64,000 nucleotides of DNA from Methylobacter sp. (GTDB lineage: Bacteria > Pseudomonadota > Gammaproteobacteria > Methylococcales > Methylomonadaceae). The notes under the pieces were generated by a model. That model had not been told where the DNA came from. It made no database searches and was given only the letters and a program-made list of their open reading frames with translations. Below, piece after piece: positions 45,160-54,308 of the stretch (positions are counted from its first letter, which is position 1; each line of letters begins with the position of its first letter). Made by a program: the position numbers and the translations under genes. The DNA is taken from the NCBI GenBank assembly GCA_030653985.1, contig JAURYJ010000017.1, positions 1 through 64,000 of the forward strand. The letters are read 5' to 3'.

Positions 45160-45747
45160 ATGGCTTTAGTTTGCAAAATTGAATTAAGCCAAACGGATGG
45201 GATTACCCTGACAGTGATTAACAAGGATGGCAATATCACCCAGACGGCAACTTTCGACGGCACCATCATCACCCTGACCTGCAAAGGTCAAGATGATACC
45301 AGTACGATAACGCAGAAAACCGACAGTATAACCATCGATTGCAAGGATTTTATCGTCAATGCGGAAAGCATTACCTGCAAATCAACCAAGGACACCCTGC
45401 ATGAAGCTGAAGGCACCTTTAGTATCAACAGTACTAAAACATCCGCCTTTACGTCATCGGCGGACATGAATGTTTCGGCCACGACAAAACTGAACCTGAA
45501 AGCGGCCGACTTTACCGCTACCGCAACCAACAGCGCCAAAGTAACTGCCTTGACCACAACGATAAACGGCGACAACAAAGCCAGCGTTACCGGCTTGGAG
45601 CTGGCGCTGACCGGGACCACCAGCGCCAGCCTGAAAGGCGCCACGGTCAAAGCCGCAGCCGATACCACAATGGATGTCGAGGGTCTAACAACCACGGTCA
45701 AAGGACAAATCACCAATATCCAGGGTAGCCTGGTAACGCTCGGATAA
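45160..45747 (+). CDS. Separate beta-helix spike protein
   Basis: A 195-aa Thr/Ser/Ala-rich protein made of short strand repeats (SATTKLNLKAADFTATATNSAKVT, ALTGTTSASLKGATVKAAADTTMD). This is the pattern of trimeric beta-helices such as the C-terminal needle of gp5/VgrG. In canonical T6SS this needle is the C-terminal part of VgrG; here it is an independent gene that starts two bases after the VgrG-like gene stops. It has no enzymatic domain. Confidence 0.7.
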   Translation: MALVCKIELSQTDGITLTVINKDGNITQTATFDGTIITLTCKGQDDTSTITQKTDSITIDCKDFIVNAESITCKSTKDTLHEAEGTFSINSTKTSAFTSSADMNVSATTKLNLKAADFTATATNSAKVTALTTTINGDNKASVTGLELALTGTTSASLKGATVKAAADTTMDVEGLTTTVKGQITNIQGSLVTLG

Positions 45748-45752
45748 GGCTT

Positions 45753-47399
45753 ATGAGTTTCGACAACACACAGTACCAGGCGTTTCTTGAAGAGCTGCAG
45801 GATTTGGCCGATTTTCGGCTTAATTATGCCCTTGATTATCCAGGTGCCGGACTTGAGGGCGACGACCCGGATGTCAAACGTATCATCGAAGCCCTGGCTT
45901 TTTTTGGCGCACGCACCCAGATTGCGGCTTTACGTAGCGTCGATGCTACCAACCGCCGTTTGTATCAGCAGTTTTTTTCCTATTTGCTGACACCTTTAGC
46001 GGCGATGGCGATGATTCAGGCAAAGCCAACCGGTCACCTCACTGAGGTCTTAGACTTGCCTACGGGTACCGAATTTGAATTGCGCCCGGAAAAAGGCGGT
46101 CTGGTTATGTTTCGCAGTACTCGGCCATTGCGGGTACTGCCTATGAGCCTGACGGGAGTCAAGCAGGAACTGCTTCCGGGTGCAGGCATCAGGCTTTTAA
46201 TGTCATTCCAGGCTAACTTTCCGCTGAACGCACAACCTGAAACCCTCAGCCTGCATATTAACTATTTGAACGACCTGGCGCTGTCGCTCAAAGTTTTTAA
46301 TTTTCTGAGTCAGTCATTGAAAAGTGTCGAGGTCCAGTTCGGTGGCTATGATCCCGATCAACCCTGCACCGCCTGTGACTTCAGTCTCGGTGTTCCAGCC
46401 GTCGATATCGCCACAGATGAGTGGCAGCACCCGCTGGAAGTGGAGCGTTACTATTTTCATTTTCCTCAGCAAGAACTTTATCTGGATCTTGAGCTTCCTC
46501 CTGCACCCAGGAATTGGAAGTATTTTACCGTGGTATTGAACTGTGACCAGCCATGGCCGCGTCAACTCGGTTTAAACCGGAATTTATTTCACTTGTTTAC
46601 TGTGCCAGTGGTCAATAATCAACAGACCATGGCTCAACCGATTATTTGCGACGGCACCCAGGAACACTATACGATCCGACATCCGATGCCGGAATTAGGT
46701 TTTAGTCTGCAAAAAGTGCTGGGCGTTTATGAAGTGGGTGATCAGGGCATGTTGCCTTTTCGACCAGGCATATTAGCGGGAGGTAACGGCTCCTACGAGA
46801 TAGAACAAGGTCCGATGCAGGAAGGTGGTGGCAATTTATATTGGGTGGTTCCCCATTTCCCCGCTTCATTTGAGCAACCCCGCACCCTGGTGATCGAAGC
46901 CTTGTGGCAACAACCCTGGTACGACCAAATCGTGCAAAACACCTATACCTTACAGGCATTTCGTCGACAATTGCCGGGGGTAAAATGGGAGCTTTTGGAT
47001 ACGGTAATCCCTCATGCAGAAAATCGCCAAATGGACAATGTTTCCCGATATATGCATTTACTGACGCTGATGCATAATTCCAGTCTCAGCGGTCAGAATA
47101 TGAAGGATTTGCTGCTTGCCTTGGGGAGCGTTACCGCAGGCCGATTTCAAGGCGTATTCAACAGCTTGGTTGATTTGCGGCTGGAGGAAGTACCTTTAGG
47201 TGGAGCCGAAGGGCATAAGACCCAACAAACCTATTATCTGCAATTTAAGCCACAATTGGGCGAGAGTCGTGAATTAATCGAAACCTTTGTCCATCATGTC
47301 GGGCGAGTACTTGACCTATGGCTTGCCGATGCCCGGGTCGAGACCCGCTGGGAAGTACAGGATGAAATCGACGAAACTATTTCAGGTGAAAGACAATGA
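45753..47399 (+). CDS. tssF: T6SS baseplate protein TssF
   Basis: A 548-aa baseplate subunit. The N-terminus YQAFLEELQDLADFRLNYALDYPG, the GDDPDVKRIIEALAFFGARTQ block and the C-terminal WLADARVETRWEV fit TssF. It works with TssG, TssE and TssK in the wedge. It overlaps tssL by four bases (ATGA). Confidence 0.87.
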   Translation: MSFDNTQYQAFLEELQDLADFRLNYALDYPGAGLEGDDPDVKRIIEALAFFGARTQIAALRSVDATNRRLYQQFFSYLLTPLAAMAMIQAKPTGHLTEVLDLPTGTEFELRPEKGGLVMFRSTRPLRVLPMSLTGVKQELLPGAGIRLLMSFQANFPLNAQPETLSLHINYLNDLALSLKVFNFLSQSLKSVEVQFGGYDPDQPCTACDFSLGVPAVDIATDEWQHPLEVERYYFHFPQQELYLDLELPPAPRNWKYFTVVLNCDQPWPRQLGLNRNLFHLFTVPVVNNQQTMAQPIICDGTQEHYTIRHPMPELGFSLQKVLGVYEVGDQGMLPFRPGILAGGNGSYEIEQGPMQEGGGNLYWVVPHFPASFEQPRTLVIEALWQQPWYDQIVQNTYTLQAFRRQLPGVKWELLDTVIPHAENRQMDNVSRYMHLLTLMHNSSLSGQNMKDLLLALGSVTAGRFQGVFNSLVDLRLEEVPLGGAEGHKTQQTYYLQFKPQLGESRELIETFVHHVGRVLDLWLADARVETRWEVQDEIDETISGERQ

Positions 47400-48025
47400 A
47401 CCAAGATTTATGGGAAATGATTGTAACCGTCAACAATTTTCTCAGTCCTTTGCGGGCAGCCGATACCCAGTCCACGGTGACCATGATGGATTTAGTGGAG
47501 TTGCGCAGTAAGATGCGGATGCAACTGGACGACTTGCGTGCTGCGATTACTGAACAATATTCGGAGCGCGACGCTTACTACGTTTTATTCCCACTGACTG
47601 CCCATTGTGACGAAGTGGTGAAAAAGATGATCCTGGAGAGTAACCAGCTGGAATGGCCTCCCCTGCAACAAGAGTTTTATCAAGTGGCCGATGCGGGGGA
47701 TTTATTCTATGAGTTGCTTGATAATGCCTTAAGCAAACCGGAAACTTTGGCCTTGGTTTATGAGGTGTATTACTTTTGCTTGAATGACGGTTTTTGCGGT
47801 CGCTACAGCGTCAACCCCGACATGGTTGCCAATTATCTCCAGAAGTTGCGTAAACCGATTGTTTTACAGCCGATAGCAACGATAGCCCCGGCAGATTCTT
47901 CGGCGAGCAAACGTTCCTATTTCCGCATACCGAATTATGTTTATTACGCCGGGGTCGGTGTGCTATTCATCATGAATTATTGGTTCCTCACCTTCCTGGC
48001 CAGCACCTGGCACCCGATAAAATGA
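47396..48025 (+). CDS. tssL: T6SS inner-membrane protein TssL (DotU)
   Basis: A 209-aa C-tail-anchored membrane protein of the membrane core with TssM and TssJ. The DotU hook domain is seen in FPLTAHCDEVVKKMILESNQLEWPPLQQEFYQVADAGDLFYELLD, and a single C-terminal helix (VYYAGVGVLFIMNYWFLTFLA) anchors it. No peptidoglycan-binding extension is present. It overlaps both neighbours by four bases. Confidence 0.9.
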   Translation: MNQDLWEMIVTVNNFLSPLRAADTQSTVTMMDLVELRSKMRMQLDDLRAAITEQYSERDAYYVLFPLTAHCDEVVKKMILESNQLEWPPLQQEFYQVADAGDLFYELLDNALSKPETLALVYEVYYFCLNDGFCGRYSVNPDMVANYLQKLRKPIVLQPIATIAPADSSASKRSYFRIPNYVYYAGVGVLFIMNYWFLTFLASTWHPIK

Positions 48026-48378
48026 TCACAGGCAGCCCCATGACATCGAGGCTTGACGAACTGTTTTCACCGGACAGATTGCGCCAAAATTGGCCCATGA
48101 AAATCACGTCGGCGCTTGAACCGAAACAGGCCGCGTCTCATCTCAAGATCCGCGCCAACTATGATGAATTGCAGTGCTTAATAGGTAAAAATTTTCCGGA
48201 TGTATCAAGACTGTCAGCCAGATTCGATGCATTGACTGAGGCAATCAATCAGGCCTTTCCAGCGGACGCGACTACCGACCCCGCTGATGCCCAACAAAAG
48301 GAGGCTATTGTCGTTATGTTGGAGCAACTGGAGACTTTGCTATGGGCAATGGACTTGTCCCTAGGGACCGTTAGATGA
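48022..48378 (+). CDS. Unknown small T6SS-operon protein
   Basis: A 118-aa acidic, helical, soluble-looking protein (LDELFSPDRLRQNW... ending QLETLLWAMDLSLGTVR). It is flanked by ATGA overlaps with tssL and tssG, so it is translated as part of the core operon, but I recognise no family. A second possible start is Met at 48040. A baseplate or assembly factor is a fair guess from position only. Confidence 0.65.
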   Translation: MITGSPMTSRLDELFSPDRLRQNWPMKITSALEPKQAASHLKIRANYDELQCLIGKNFPDVSRLSARFDALTEAINQAFPADATTDPADAQQKEAIVVMLEQLETLLWAMDLSLGTVR

Positions 48379-49220
48379 CGCTATTGGAAACGCGTATTGT
48401 CCGGAATATTTGGCGATTCGATCCAATCAGCCTGCTGAAACTATTGGCTCACCTGGGTTATGACATTGATGAGATTTTATTTTGCAGCACCTTTGGCGCC
48501 TGTTCTCAATCCCGCCTGCTTGAATCCATCGAATTTCGTCATTCGCCAAGAAAAGTAGTTATTACGCTTAACCTGGGCTTATTGGGTGGGCAAAGCGTAC
48601 TGCCCAATTATCTGTTTAAGCAAGTGCACAATAACACCATCGATGCGCAGCGATTTGCGGAATTTTTTGGCTATTTCGACGATCGATTATTGCGCCGTTT
48701 CTTGCTGGCTATTTACCCTGAATTTGACGAAACTCTTTTTCAGAACTGGGAAACCAGAAAAAAATCAGCCGTTCACACGCTGAGACTGGACAGCATTGCC
48801 ACCCTGCACTGGTTGACACAGTTGGTGTTCCCTGAGCTACAGGTTCGGGTGGAAAAAGTGACGCTCCAACGTAACATCGATCTGGGTTCGCCTATTCTGG
48901 GAAAATCCCGTCTTGGTTACCAGACCGTATTTGGAAAAATAAAAAAATTGCCGGTGCCGGGCAAGCAAATTACCTTGATTACCGATGAAGACAGCTTTAC
49001 TAAGGAACAAACTTGGCCGCATGAAATTGAGCGACGACTGCAAAAGCTGGTATTTCCGGTTTTACAGGGCGTGGACCTGCATCTGGAAATATGGCTGATG
49101 ATCCGCACTCAGGGCAGTTATCTGGGTTTAAAGCAAAACAGTTATCTGGGCTATGAAAACCTGCTCAGTGACAATTTACAGTTCCGACGCATCCGAATCT
49201 TTTCCGGACGTTTACTATGA
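48375..49220 (+). CDS. tssG: T6SS baseplate protein TssG
   Basis: A 281-aa wedge protein, partner of TssF. The core FDPISLLKLLAHLGYDIDEILFCST and SVLPNYLFKQVHNNTIDAQRFAEFFGYFDDRLLRRFLLAI is TssG-like (typical length about 300-340, so it is a little short). It overlaps the small gene upstream by four bases. Confidence 0.85.
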   Translation: MTLLETRIVRNIWRFDPISLLKLLAHLGYDIDEILFCSTFGACSQSRLLESIEFRHSPRKVVITLNLGLLGGQSVLPNYLFKQVHNNTIDAQRFAEFFGYFDDRLLRRFLLAIYPEFDETLFQNWETRKKSAVHTLRLDSIATLHWLTQLVFPELQVRVEKVTLQRNIDLGSPILGKSRLGYQTVFGKIKKLPVPGKQITLITDEDSFTKEQTWPHEIERRLQKLVFPVLQGVDLHLEIWLMIRTQGSYLGLKQNSYLGYENLLSDNLQFRRIRIFSGRLL

Positions 49221-49242
49221 TGAGCATTAAGGGAAAAACAAC

Positions 49243-50184
49243 ATGAGAATTGAGCTATTACAGGGCGGTTTGCCAGTAACCGAAAATCCCGGCCTTGATT
49301 CCACAGACCCCCGCTTTGACGACATTGCAACCTTGGTACAAGCAGGAAAACACGCGGAAGCAGCCAACCTGAGCGAAGCCCTATTGGCTGACGGAATTTA
49401 TGACATCCGGCTGATTTGTTACTTTCTTTATGGCCATTGGTTGGAGGAAGGACTGTCCAGTCTTTTTGATGTTATCACTTGTTTGAATAATGTCCTGGAA
49501 AATTGGGAAGCTATTGGCCCGGTCACCCGGCGGGAAAAAAGCCTTGAAAAAAGCCTGGACTGGCTATTCAAGCAATTACTGAAAAAAATACAATACGAAG
49601 AAAACAAAAATACGCCTCTGTGGCAACAGTGGCAAGCGCACTTCAACACAGATGAAATGAGCAATATACTGGAATTGGGCGAGACCTTTCGTTTAGGCAT
49701 TAATCACCGACTTGAGGATAATGCCGGGGCTATAATCGGTCTATGGAGCAAGATAGAGGCGTGGCTGGTGGCATTCCAGCAGCTGATGTATCGCCCAGCC
49801 GAACCGGTGTACGCTGAACCTGAACAGAGTGAGAGTGATTTCACCGCTGCAGATATGTTGCCGATGATGGCAATCCAACCCCGTGGACTGGAAATCGAGA
49901 GCTCCTATCACATGGAATTGTTACTGAAGAAACTGGCTGCGTTCGAACGCTTGCTCCAGGAGGAAAAGTTTCCCCGTGCGGCTTTGATGGCGGTCGATAT
50001 CAACGAAACCCTGAGCAATTTCGACCCCAAAATTTATTTTCCGCAAATTTTTGAAACGTTCGTCAGACTGCAAGCGCTGAACTTCGAAGAATTGTCTAAC
50101 TACGCAGAAAATCAGGACAGTGCGCAATGGCAGGTCATGCAGGACTGGTTAAAAGTTGATGTCGATAGTTTTATTAATAATTAG
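49243..50184 (+). CDS. TssA-like protein (IglI family type)
   Basis: A 313-aa protein with an N-terminal helical domain (LVQAGKHAEAANLSEALLADGIYDIRLICYFLYGHWLEEGLSSLFDVI) of the ImpA/IglI kind. TssA proteins cap the growing tail and couple sheath and tube assembly; in the Francisella-type system IglI occupies a related place. This is a family-level judgement from recall of pattern, so the exact counterpart is uncertain. The start has AAAACAACATG context without a strong ribosome site. Confidence 0.6.
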   Translation: MRIELLQGGLPVTENPGLDSTDPRFDDIATLVQAGKHAEAANLSEALLADGIYDIRLICYFLYGHWLEEGLSSLFDVITCLNNVLENWEAIGPVTRREKSLEKSLDWLFKQLLKKIQYEENKNTPLWQQWQAHFNTDEMSNILELGETFRLGINHRLEDNAGAIIGLWSKIEAWLVAFQQLMYRPAEPVYAEPEQSESDFTAADMLPMMAIQPRGLEIESSYHMELLLKKLAAFERLLQEEKFPRAALMAVDINETLSNFDPKIYFPQIFETFVRLQALNFEELSNYAENQDSAQWQVMQDWLKVDVDSFINN

Positions 50185-50193
50185 GGGGCTGTT

Positions 50194-50580
50194 ATGGCTT
50201 TTTTAGTGACGGGTAACGCCGTTCTTTCATGTAGTTTCGGTGCTGCGCCATCAACCATGATGGTGTTGCCAACCAATAAAGTGCTGGTCGACATGCCAGC
50301 TGCGAATATCGTCGATGAAATACCGATGCTCAATATTTTGCCGTTCGGCATGTGCAGCAGCATGGCTAACCCCATGGTCATAGCGGCCACGGCTGCGGCA
50401 TTGGGCGTGCCGACTCCCATGCCCTGCATACCGATGACCGTGGCGCCTTGGGTGGCAGGCGCTCCGACCGTATTGATAGGCAACATGCCTGCCCTTAGCA
50501 GCGATAGCAAACTGATGTGTTGCTGGGCGGGCGTTATCAGTATCACCTTTGCCGGTCAGGTCAAGGTGATGCTGTCATGA
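50194..50580 (+). CDS. PAAR-like spike tip protein (DUF4280)
   Basis: A 128-aa protein of the DUF4280/PAAR-like group: MAFLVTGNAVLSCSFGAAPSTMMVLPTNKV at the start, then a hydrophobic Met/Pro-rich core and Cys-containing end (SSDSKLMCCWAGVISITFAGQVKVMLS). Such proteins cap the spike and can carry effectors. It lies directly before the ANL-like and lipase genes, so it may present one of them. An internal Pro/Met-rich segment resembles a tip cone. Confidence 0.8.
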   Translation: MAFLVTGNAVLSCSFGAAPSTMMVLPTNKVLVDMPAANIVDEIPMLNILPFGMCSSMANPMVIAATAAALGVPTPMPCIPMTVAPWVAGAPTVLIGNMPALSSDSKLMCCWAGVISITFAGQVKVMLS

Positions 50581-50604
50581 CAAAGTCATTCTGCCGGAAA
50601 GCTC

Positions 50605-52299
50605 ATGTGGAATGATGACGGCACCGGGCCTTGGTCTGCGGCTAATTTTGCCCTGATTGAAGCGTCCTTATGGCAGGAAGATCAACAGTCGTCCATTGAT
50701 TTAACCTGGCTGGAATCAAGCTGGCAAGACCCCGACAGTTTTTGCAAAGCCCTGCACGCTTACTCGGATAGACGGCAAGCGAGCCAATCGAAAAGCACTC
50801 CCTGGTTGCGTTACGATTTTTATCACGATGTACTGGTGCAACAAAAAGACCAGACAATACCGGCTTTGGTCTGGTTCGATAGCGGAATTTGGCAAACCTG
50901 GTCTTATGCCGAACTGGGCAAAGTAGTGAATGGTTTGGCCGCCTCTTGGGAAGAAATCGGCGTACAACCGGGCGATACCCTGGCCATACTGCATCCGCAG
51001 GGACCGCACTGGCTGTCTGCGTTACTGGCAGGTTTACGTTTAGGCCTGGTGGTGACGCTGTTGCCGCCGCAAGGCAACGCTTTCGTCAGCCGTCGCCTCG
51101 ATAATCTGGCGCCGCAATGGCTGGCAATGGATCAGCTGTACCGCCACCAGCTTGCCGCCGTTTGGCAGGACAAAGTATTGCCCAACACACTGTCGTCACT
51201 GGCGCCAACCAGGCGGCCCTATGAATATCCTGGCACGGCTGTCGTCGTCCAGTGCTTTGACCCGACCAGTCAGACACCCGAAGTAGCCTGTTCGGTCGAT
51301 GCCGACAGCCTCTATCTGGGGGCTTTGCGGGATGGCATTTTATCTCTGGGCATCAAGCCTGGACAAGCCTGTGCCGCGCCCGGTTGGCATGGGTTAGAAA
51401 GCCAGCCGGCGCTGATATTGGCGGTTTTGTTGAACGGCGCAACCTGGGTGCATATCGGCCTGGCCGATTTGGAAAAGCAACCGGAACGACTATTGGAACA
51501 ACCCATTGACGTGCTGGGCGTCAGCCGATCCTTGCGTGACCTGTTGATGGCTACTCATCCTCCGGGCGGTGAAAAAACCTGGCGCTATTGGTTTCGCCAT
51601 CCGGCCGAATCGGCTGACTTTACCTTATGGCACGACTTTATCCGGATATGGCAGCTGGAAGACCGGTATTCGGGCAACGTGTTATGCAACGCTGCCAAGG
51701 GCGGGGCTATCGTTTTTTCGCCCAGATATAGAGGACTGCCTCATCATACGGTATTGCCTGCCGCCGCTATGTGTTGGCAACTGGGCATGATCGATTCCCC
51801 GGATTTGCCTTCTGTGAGCGGATGGGGACGGCTGGCCCTGGGTAAAACGGAAAAGGATGAAACCGTTTGGACGCCCACACCCTATATTTTGACGCCCTAC
51901 CGAAAAGTGTGGCATTACTTGAGCCAGTATCCACTAGGTCGCGCGGGGCGGACTTATCCGAAACAGGAAGTGCTGGATTTGCTGTCAGCAACAGCGCGTT
52001 ATCCGGCCTTGGTCGAGGCATTTACCCATGGCGGCGAAGCGGATCCGCTCCAGGTACTATTGGCTTTCGGTCCGGGTGTCGATGCGGCGCCATTGCAGAA
52101 ACGGATTGAAACCGAACTGGGCAGCGAGTTTCTACCCGATCGCATTGAGTGTTTGCCGCTGTTGCCGCAGCGCAATAGCGATGGCGGCGCAGATCAGGAA
52201 TGGTGCCAGTTCCATTATGTCACCGGAGAGTTGTATCGACGACAGCGCAGCGACATGTATCGCTGTTTGTCCGAGTTAAAACAGAAGATTTTGGCGTAG
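50605..52299 (+). CDS. Degenerate ANL-superfamily (adenylate-forming-like) protein in the T6SS operon
   Basis: A 564-aa protein with the outline of acyl-CoA/ACP ligases: YAELGKVVNGLAASWEEIGVQPGDTLAILHPQGPHWLSALLAG (about 101-144) is an ANL N-domain, and GRAGRTYPKQEVLDLL (445-460) aligns with the hinge and C-domain. But the ATP-binding loop (expected TSGTTGxPKG) is replaced by FDPTSQTPEVACS (218-230), the YGxTE motif is absent, and the C-terminal catalytic Lys position is QRNSDGGADQE. It therefore probably cannot make an adenylate. It starts 24 bases after the PAAR-like gene with GGAAAG upstream, and ends before the lipase. An adaptor, chaperone or effector role is possible; a decayed ligase is the alternative. 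Confidence 0.75.
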   Translation: MWNDDGTGPWSAANFALIEASLWQEDQQSSIDLTWLESSWQDPDSFCKALHAYSDRRQASQSKSTPWLRYDFYHDVLVQQKDQTIPALVWFDSGIWQTWSYAELGKVVNGLAASWEEIGVQPGDTLAILHPQGPHWLSALLAGLRLGLVVTLLPPQGNAFVSRRLDNLAPQWLAMDQLYRHQLAAVWQDKVLPNTLSSLAPTRRPYEYPGTAVVVQCFDPTSQTPEVACSVDADSLYLGALRDGILSLGIKPGQACAAPGWHGLESQPALILAVLLNGATWVHIGLADLEKQPERLLEQPIDVLGVSRSLRDLLMATHPPGGEKTWRYWFRHPAESADFTLWHDFIRIWQLEDRYSGNVLCNAAKGGAIVFSPRYRGLPHHTVLPAAAMCWQLGMIDSPDLPSVSGWGRLALGKTEKDETVWTPTPYILTPYRKVWHYLSQYPLGRAGRTYPKQEVLDLLSATARYPALVEAFTHGGEADPLQVLLAFGPGVDAAPLQKRIETELGSEFLPDRIECLPLLPQRNSDGGADQEWCQFHYVTGELYRRQRSDMYRCLSELKQKILA

Positions 52300-52502
52300 G
52301 CTACCAGTTGGCGGTAAAGCACAATATTTGCCTCCTATTTTATTGAACTATTGTTCAACGTGCATGACTAAACAATGACTCTATTGTAAAGAGTTTGATG
52401 ATGAATACGCTCATTATGAGCATTAAGACTACATATTGATCTGGTAAATCAATAGCCTGAGACCATTGACCTTATTTAATAACTAAAAAATCGGAAGTTG
52501 AT

Positions 52503-54233
52503 ATGTTTATACCGGAAACAATTTTGCAGTGTGATCTAGCTATCCTTTCCTACCACTTGTATCACCAATCGGTCATCTGGCCGCTTGATCCCTGGTACGA
52601 CGTGATGACAAGGAGCATGTCGGATCGGCGTACCCTATTTATGAATCAAGTCCACGAGCAGTGCAATTCGTTCGATAAGGAGGAAGGATTTCGAGGTCCG
52701 TCGAGCGCGTCATTCAGCGGACGCAGCTCCAATAAGTCTCTGGACCCTGTTATCACCCAGTACAGCCAACTGAACCCGCGCTTACCTGCATTTACCGGCA
52801 CGGCAGACGGCTATGTCAGCATCCAGACTCCCGCCTATATCACGGACAAGATTAAGACAGTCGAGGTCGCGCAATACAAAGTGGCACCCAATGTCAGTGG
52901 CGACCCTGGGTCTTCTCAAGTCGAGATCAGGGAGATCTGTGATTACCCAGATGGCACCGATCATCTGATCGGATTCGAGGGTGGTCACGGTCTCATCGCA
53001 TCAACGACAGAGCCTGCTTGGAGCCTCATGGGCTACGTTCTCATGCGGAAGGACCCCAAAAATCCCGACGTGCATGATATCCATATCGCCTTTCGGGGCA
53101 GCCGCAGCGGCGGAAGTATCGCAAGGACAGTCGTTCAGGCATTAGGGAGTCATGGAAACCCCGACTGGGTCACGGACATGGCAAACTATAAAGTAGAAAA
53201 CAACTGGATAAGCAAGGTGGGTACAGTTGGAAAAGGTTTTTCATATGCCCTACAAACCTGTTTCGGCACCGTTCACCATGCGCTCAAGCGGCTCGACCGC
53301 ATCTACGGTACACCCCGGAAAATTACCGTCACTGGGCATAGTTTGGGTGCAGCGCTGGCCAGCCAAATGGCTCTTGCAATGACAAATGGGAGTTTCAGTG
53401 CCTATCTCGTCAGGGATCTGCCCGCTTGGCCTTGGAACAGCCTGCGATATGTGGGTTGGGCGCAACCGACCTGCGGGAGCAAGGACTTCTCAACGAATTG
53501 GGCGCTGTGGGTCAACGGTTGTTTCTACTGGGTGAAGGGCGATTCAGTTGTGACCATAGGCGAAGGCTCTAGTAAGGGTGTCGCGATGGCATCCCAGCAT
53601 GGAGGGCAGAGCGTAATGTTCGAAAAGCCAGTCGGTGCCTCGGAAAATCCCCACGAAATCTTTCTCGCCCGGGGTGCGCTTCTGACTCAACTGGGACGAG
53701 CAGGCGCTTTCCTTGACAGCAGATTGAGTGCAGTTACGCCATGGGCTGTGTACAACACCTTCTTCGATTTGGTCGAAGGAAACGCCAAATCTTACAAATT
53801 CCCGGGGGCATCAAGCCCCAACCACATTACACAGCAAAACATACGCAGTGTGCTGAATAATTACCGGGCCACAAAAAACTTTGAGCATTTCTTCGGCATA
53901 CTATCGACAGTTGCTCTCAATCCTAACGCGTACAAGAAGCCGAAGTTGTTCCAGAGCGAAAAGGAGCGACAAGTCAAGTCTGTCCAGGCAAGAAAGACTG
54001 CGGGGGCATTGCGGGCGGTAGGCTGGGGCGGCGGAGCTATGAGTATGCAGGAGATGAAGACTAAGGTTCTTGACGACTTGGTTGACGAGATAACTCTCGC
54101 CGACACCATCCAAGGCTCTAACACGGCCAAGTATCTCGGGCTTGCCCTAGCCGTTAATGCCTTCTCGCGATCGAATCTGTCGTGGAACGAACTCAAGTCG
54201 AGACCCTTGATTCTAAAGTGTTTAAAGAGCTGA
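52503..54233 (+). CDS. Class 3 lipase, candidate T6SS effector
   Basis: A 576-aa protein with a lipase_3 core: FRGS oxyanion context (about 197-200) and nucleophile Ser280 in TGHSLGAALASQMA. It has no signal peptide, so T6SS delivery fits better than normal secretion. It sits between the PAAR-like/ANL genes and clpV, after a 200-base gap with its own ribosome site (CGGAAG), and its codon use looks more GC-rich than its neighbours, consistent with an exchangeable cargo. The N- and C-terminal extensions are not recognised. No clear immunity gene is adjacent. Direct evidence of export is lacking. Confidence 0.75.
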   Translation: MFIPETILQCDLAILSYHLYHQSVIWPLDPWYDVMTRSMSDRRTLFMNQVHEQCNSFDKEEGFRGPSSASFSGRSSNKSLDPVITQYSQLNPRLPAFTGTADGYVSIQTPAYITDKIKTVEVAQYKVAPNVSGDPGSSQVEIREICDYPDGTDHLIGFEGGHGLIASTTEPAWSLMGYVLMRKDPKNPDVHDIHIAFRGSRSGGSIARTVVQALGSHGNPDWVTDMANYKVENNWISKVGTVGKGFSYALQTCFGTVHHALKRLDRIYGTPRKITVTGHSLGAALASQMALAMTNGSFSAYLVRDLPAWPWNSLRYVGWAQPTCGSKDFSTNWALWVNGCFYWVKGDSVVTIGEGSSKGVAMASQHGGQSVMFEKPVGASENPHEIFLARGALLTQLGRAGAFLDSRLSAVTPWAVYNTFFDLVEGNAKSYKFPGASSPNHITQQNIRSVLNNYRATKNFEHFFGILSTVALNPNAYKKPKLFQSEKERQVKSVQARKTAGALRAVGWGGGAMSMQEMKTKVLDDLVDEITLADTIQGSNTAKYLGLALAVNAFSRSNLSWNELKSRPLILKCLKS

Positions 54234-54308
54234 GAAAGTAGCCCTGTAGGGTAAGCAACGTTTTTTTATCCATCGCGTTCAACAACATAATGAACAAAAG
54301 CAAAAACC

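Noticed and set aside
45288-45716. Reverse-strand coding region opposite the beta-helix gene
   Set aside because: It is a shadow of the repetitive Thr/Ala codons on the forward strand and has no ribosome site or family signature.
39131-50580. Prophage tail or extracellular contractile particle
   Set aside because: TssK, TssL, TssM, ClpV and a lipoprotein place it in type VI secretion; no capsid, terminase or tail-fibre genes are seen.
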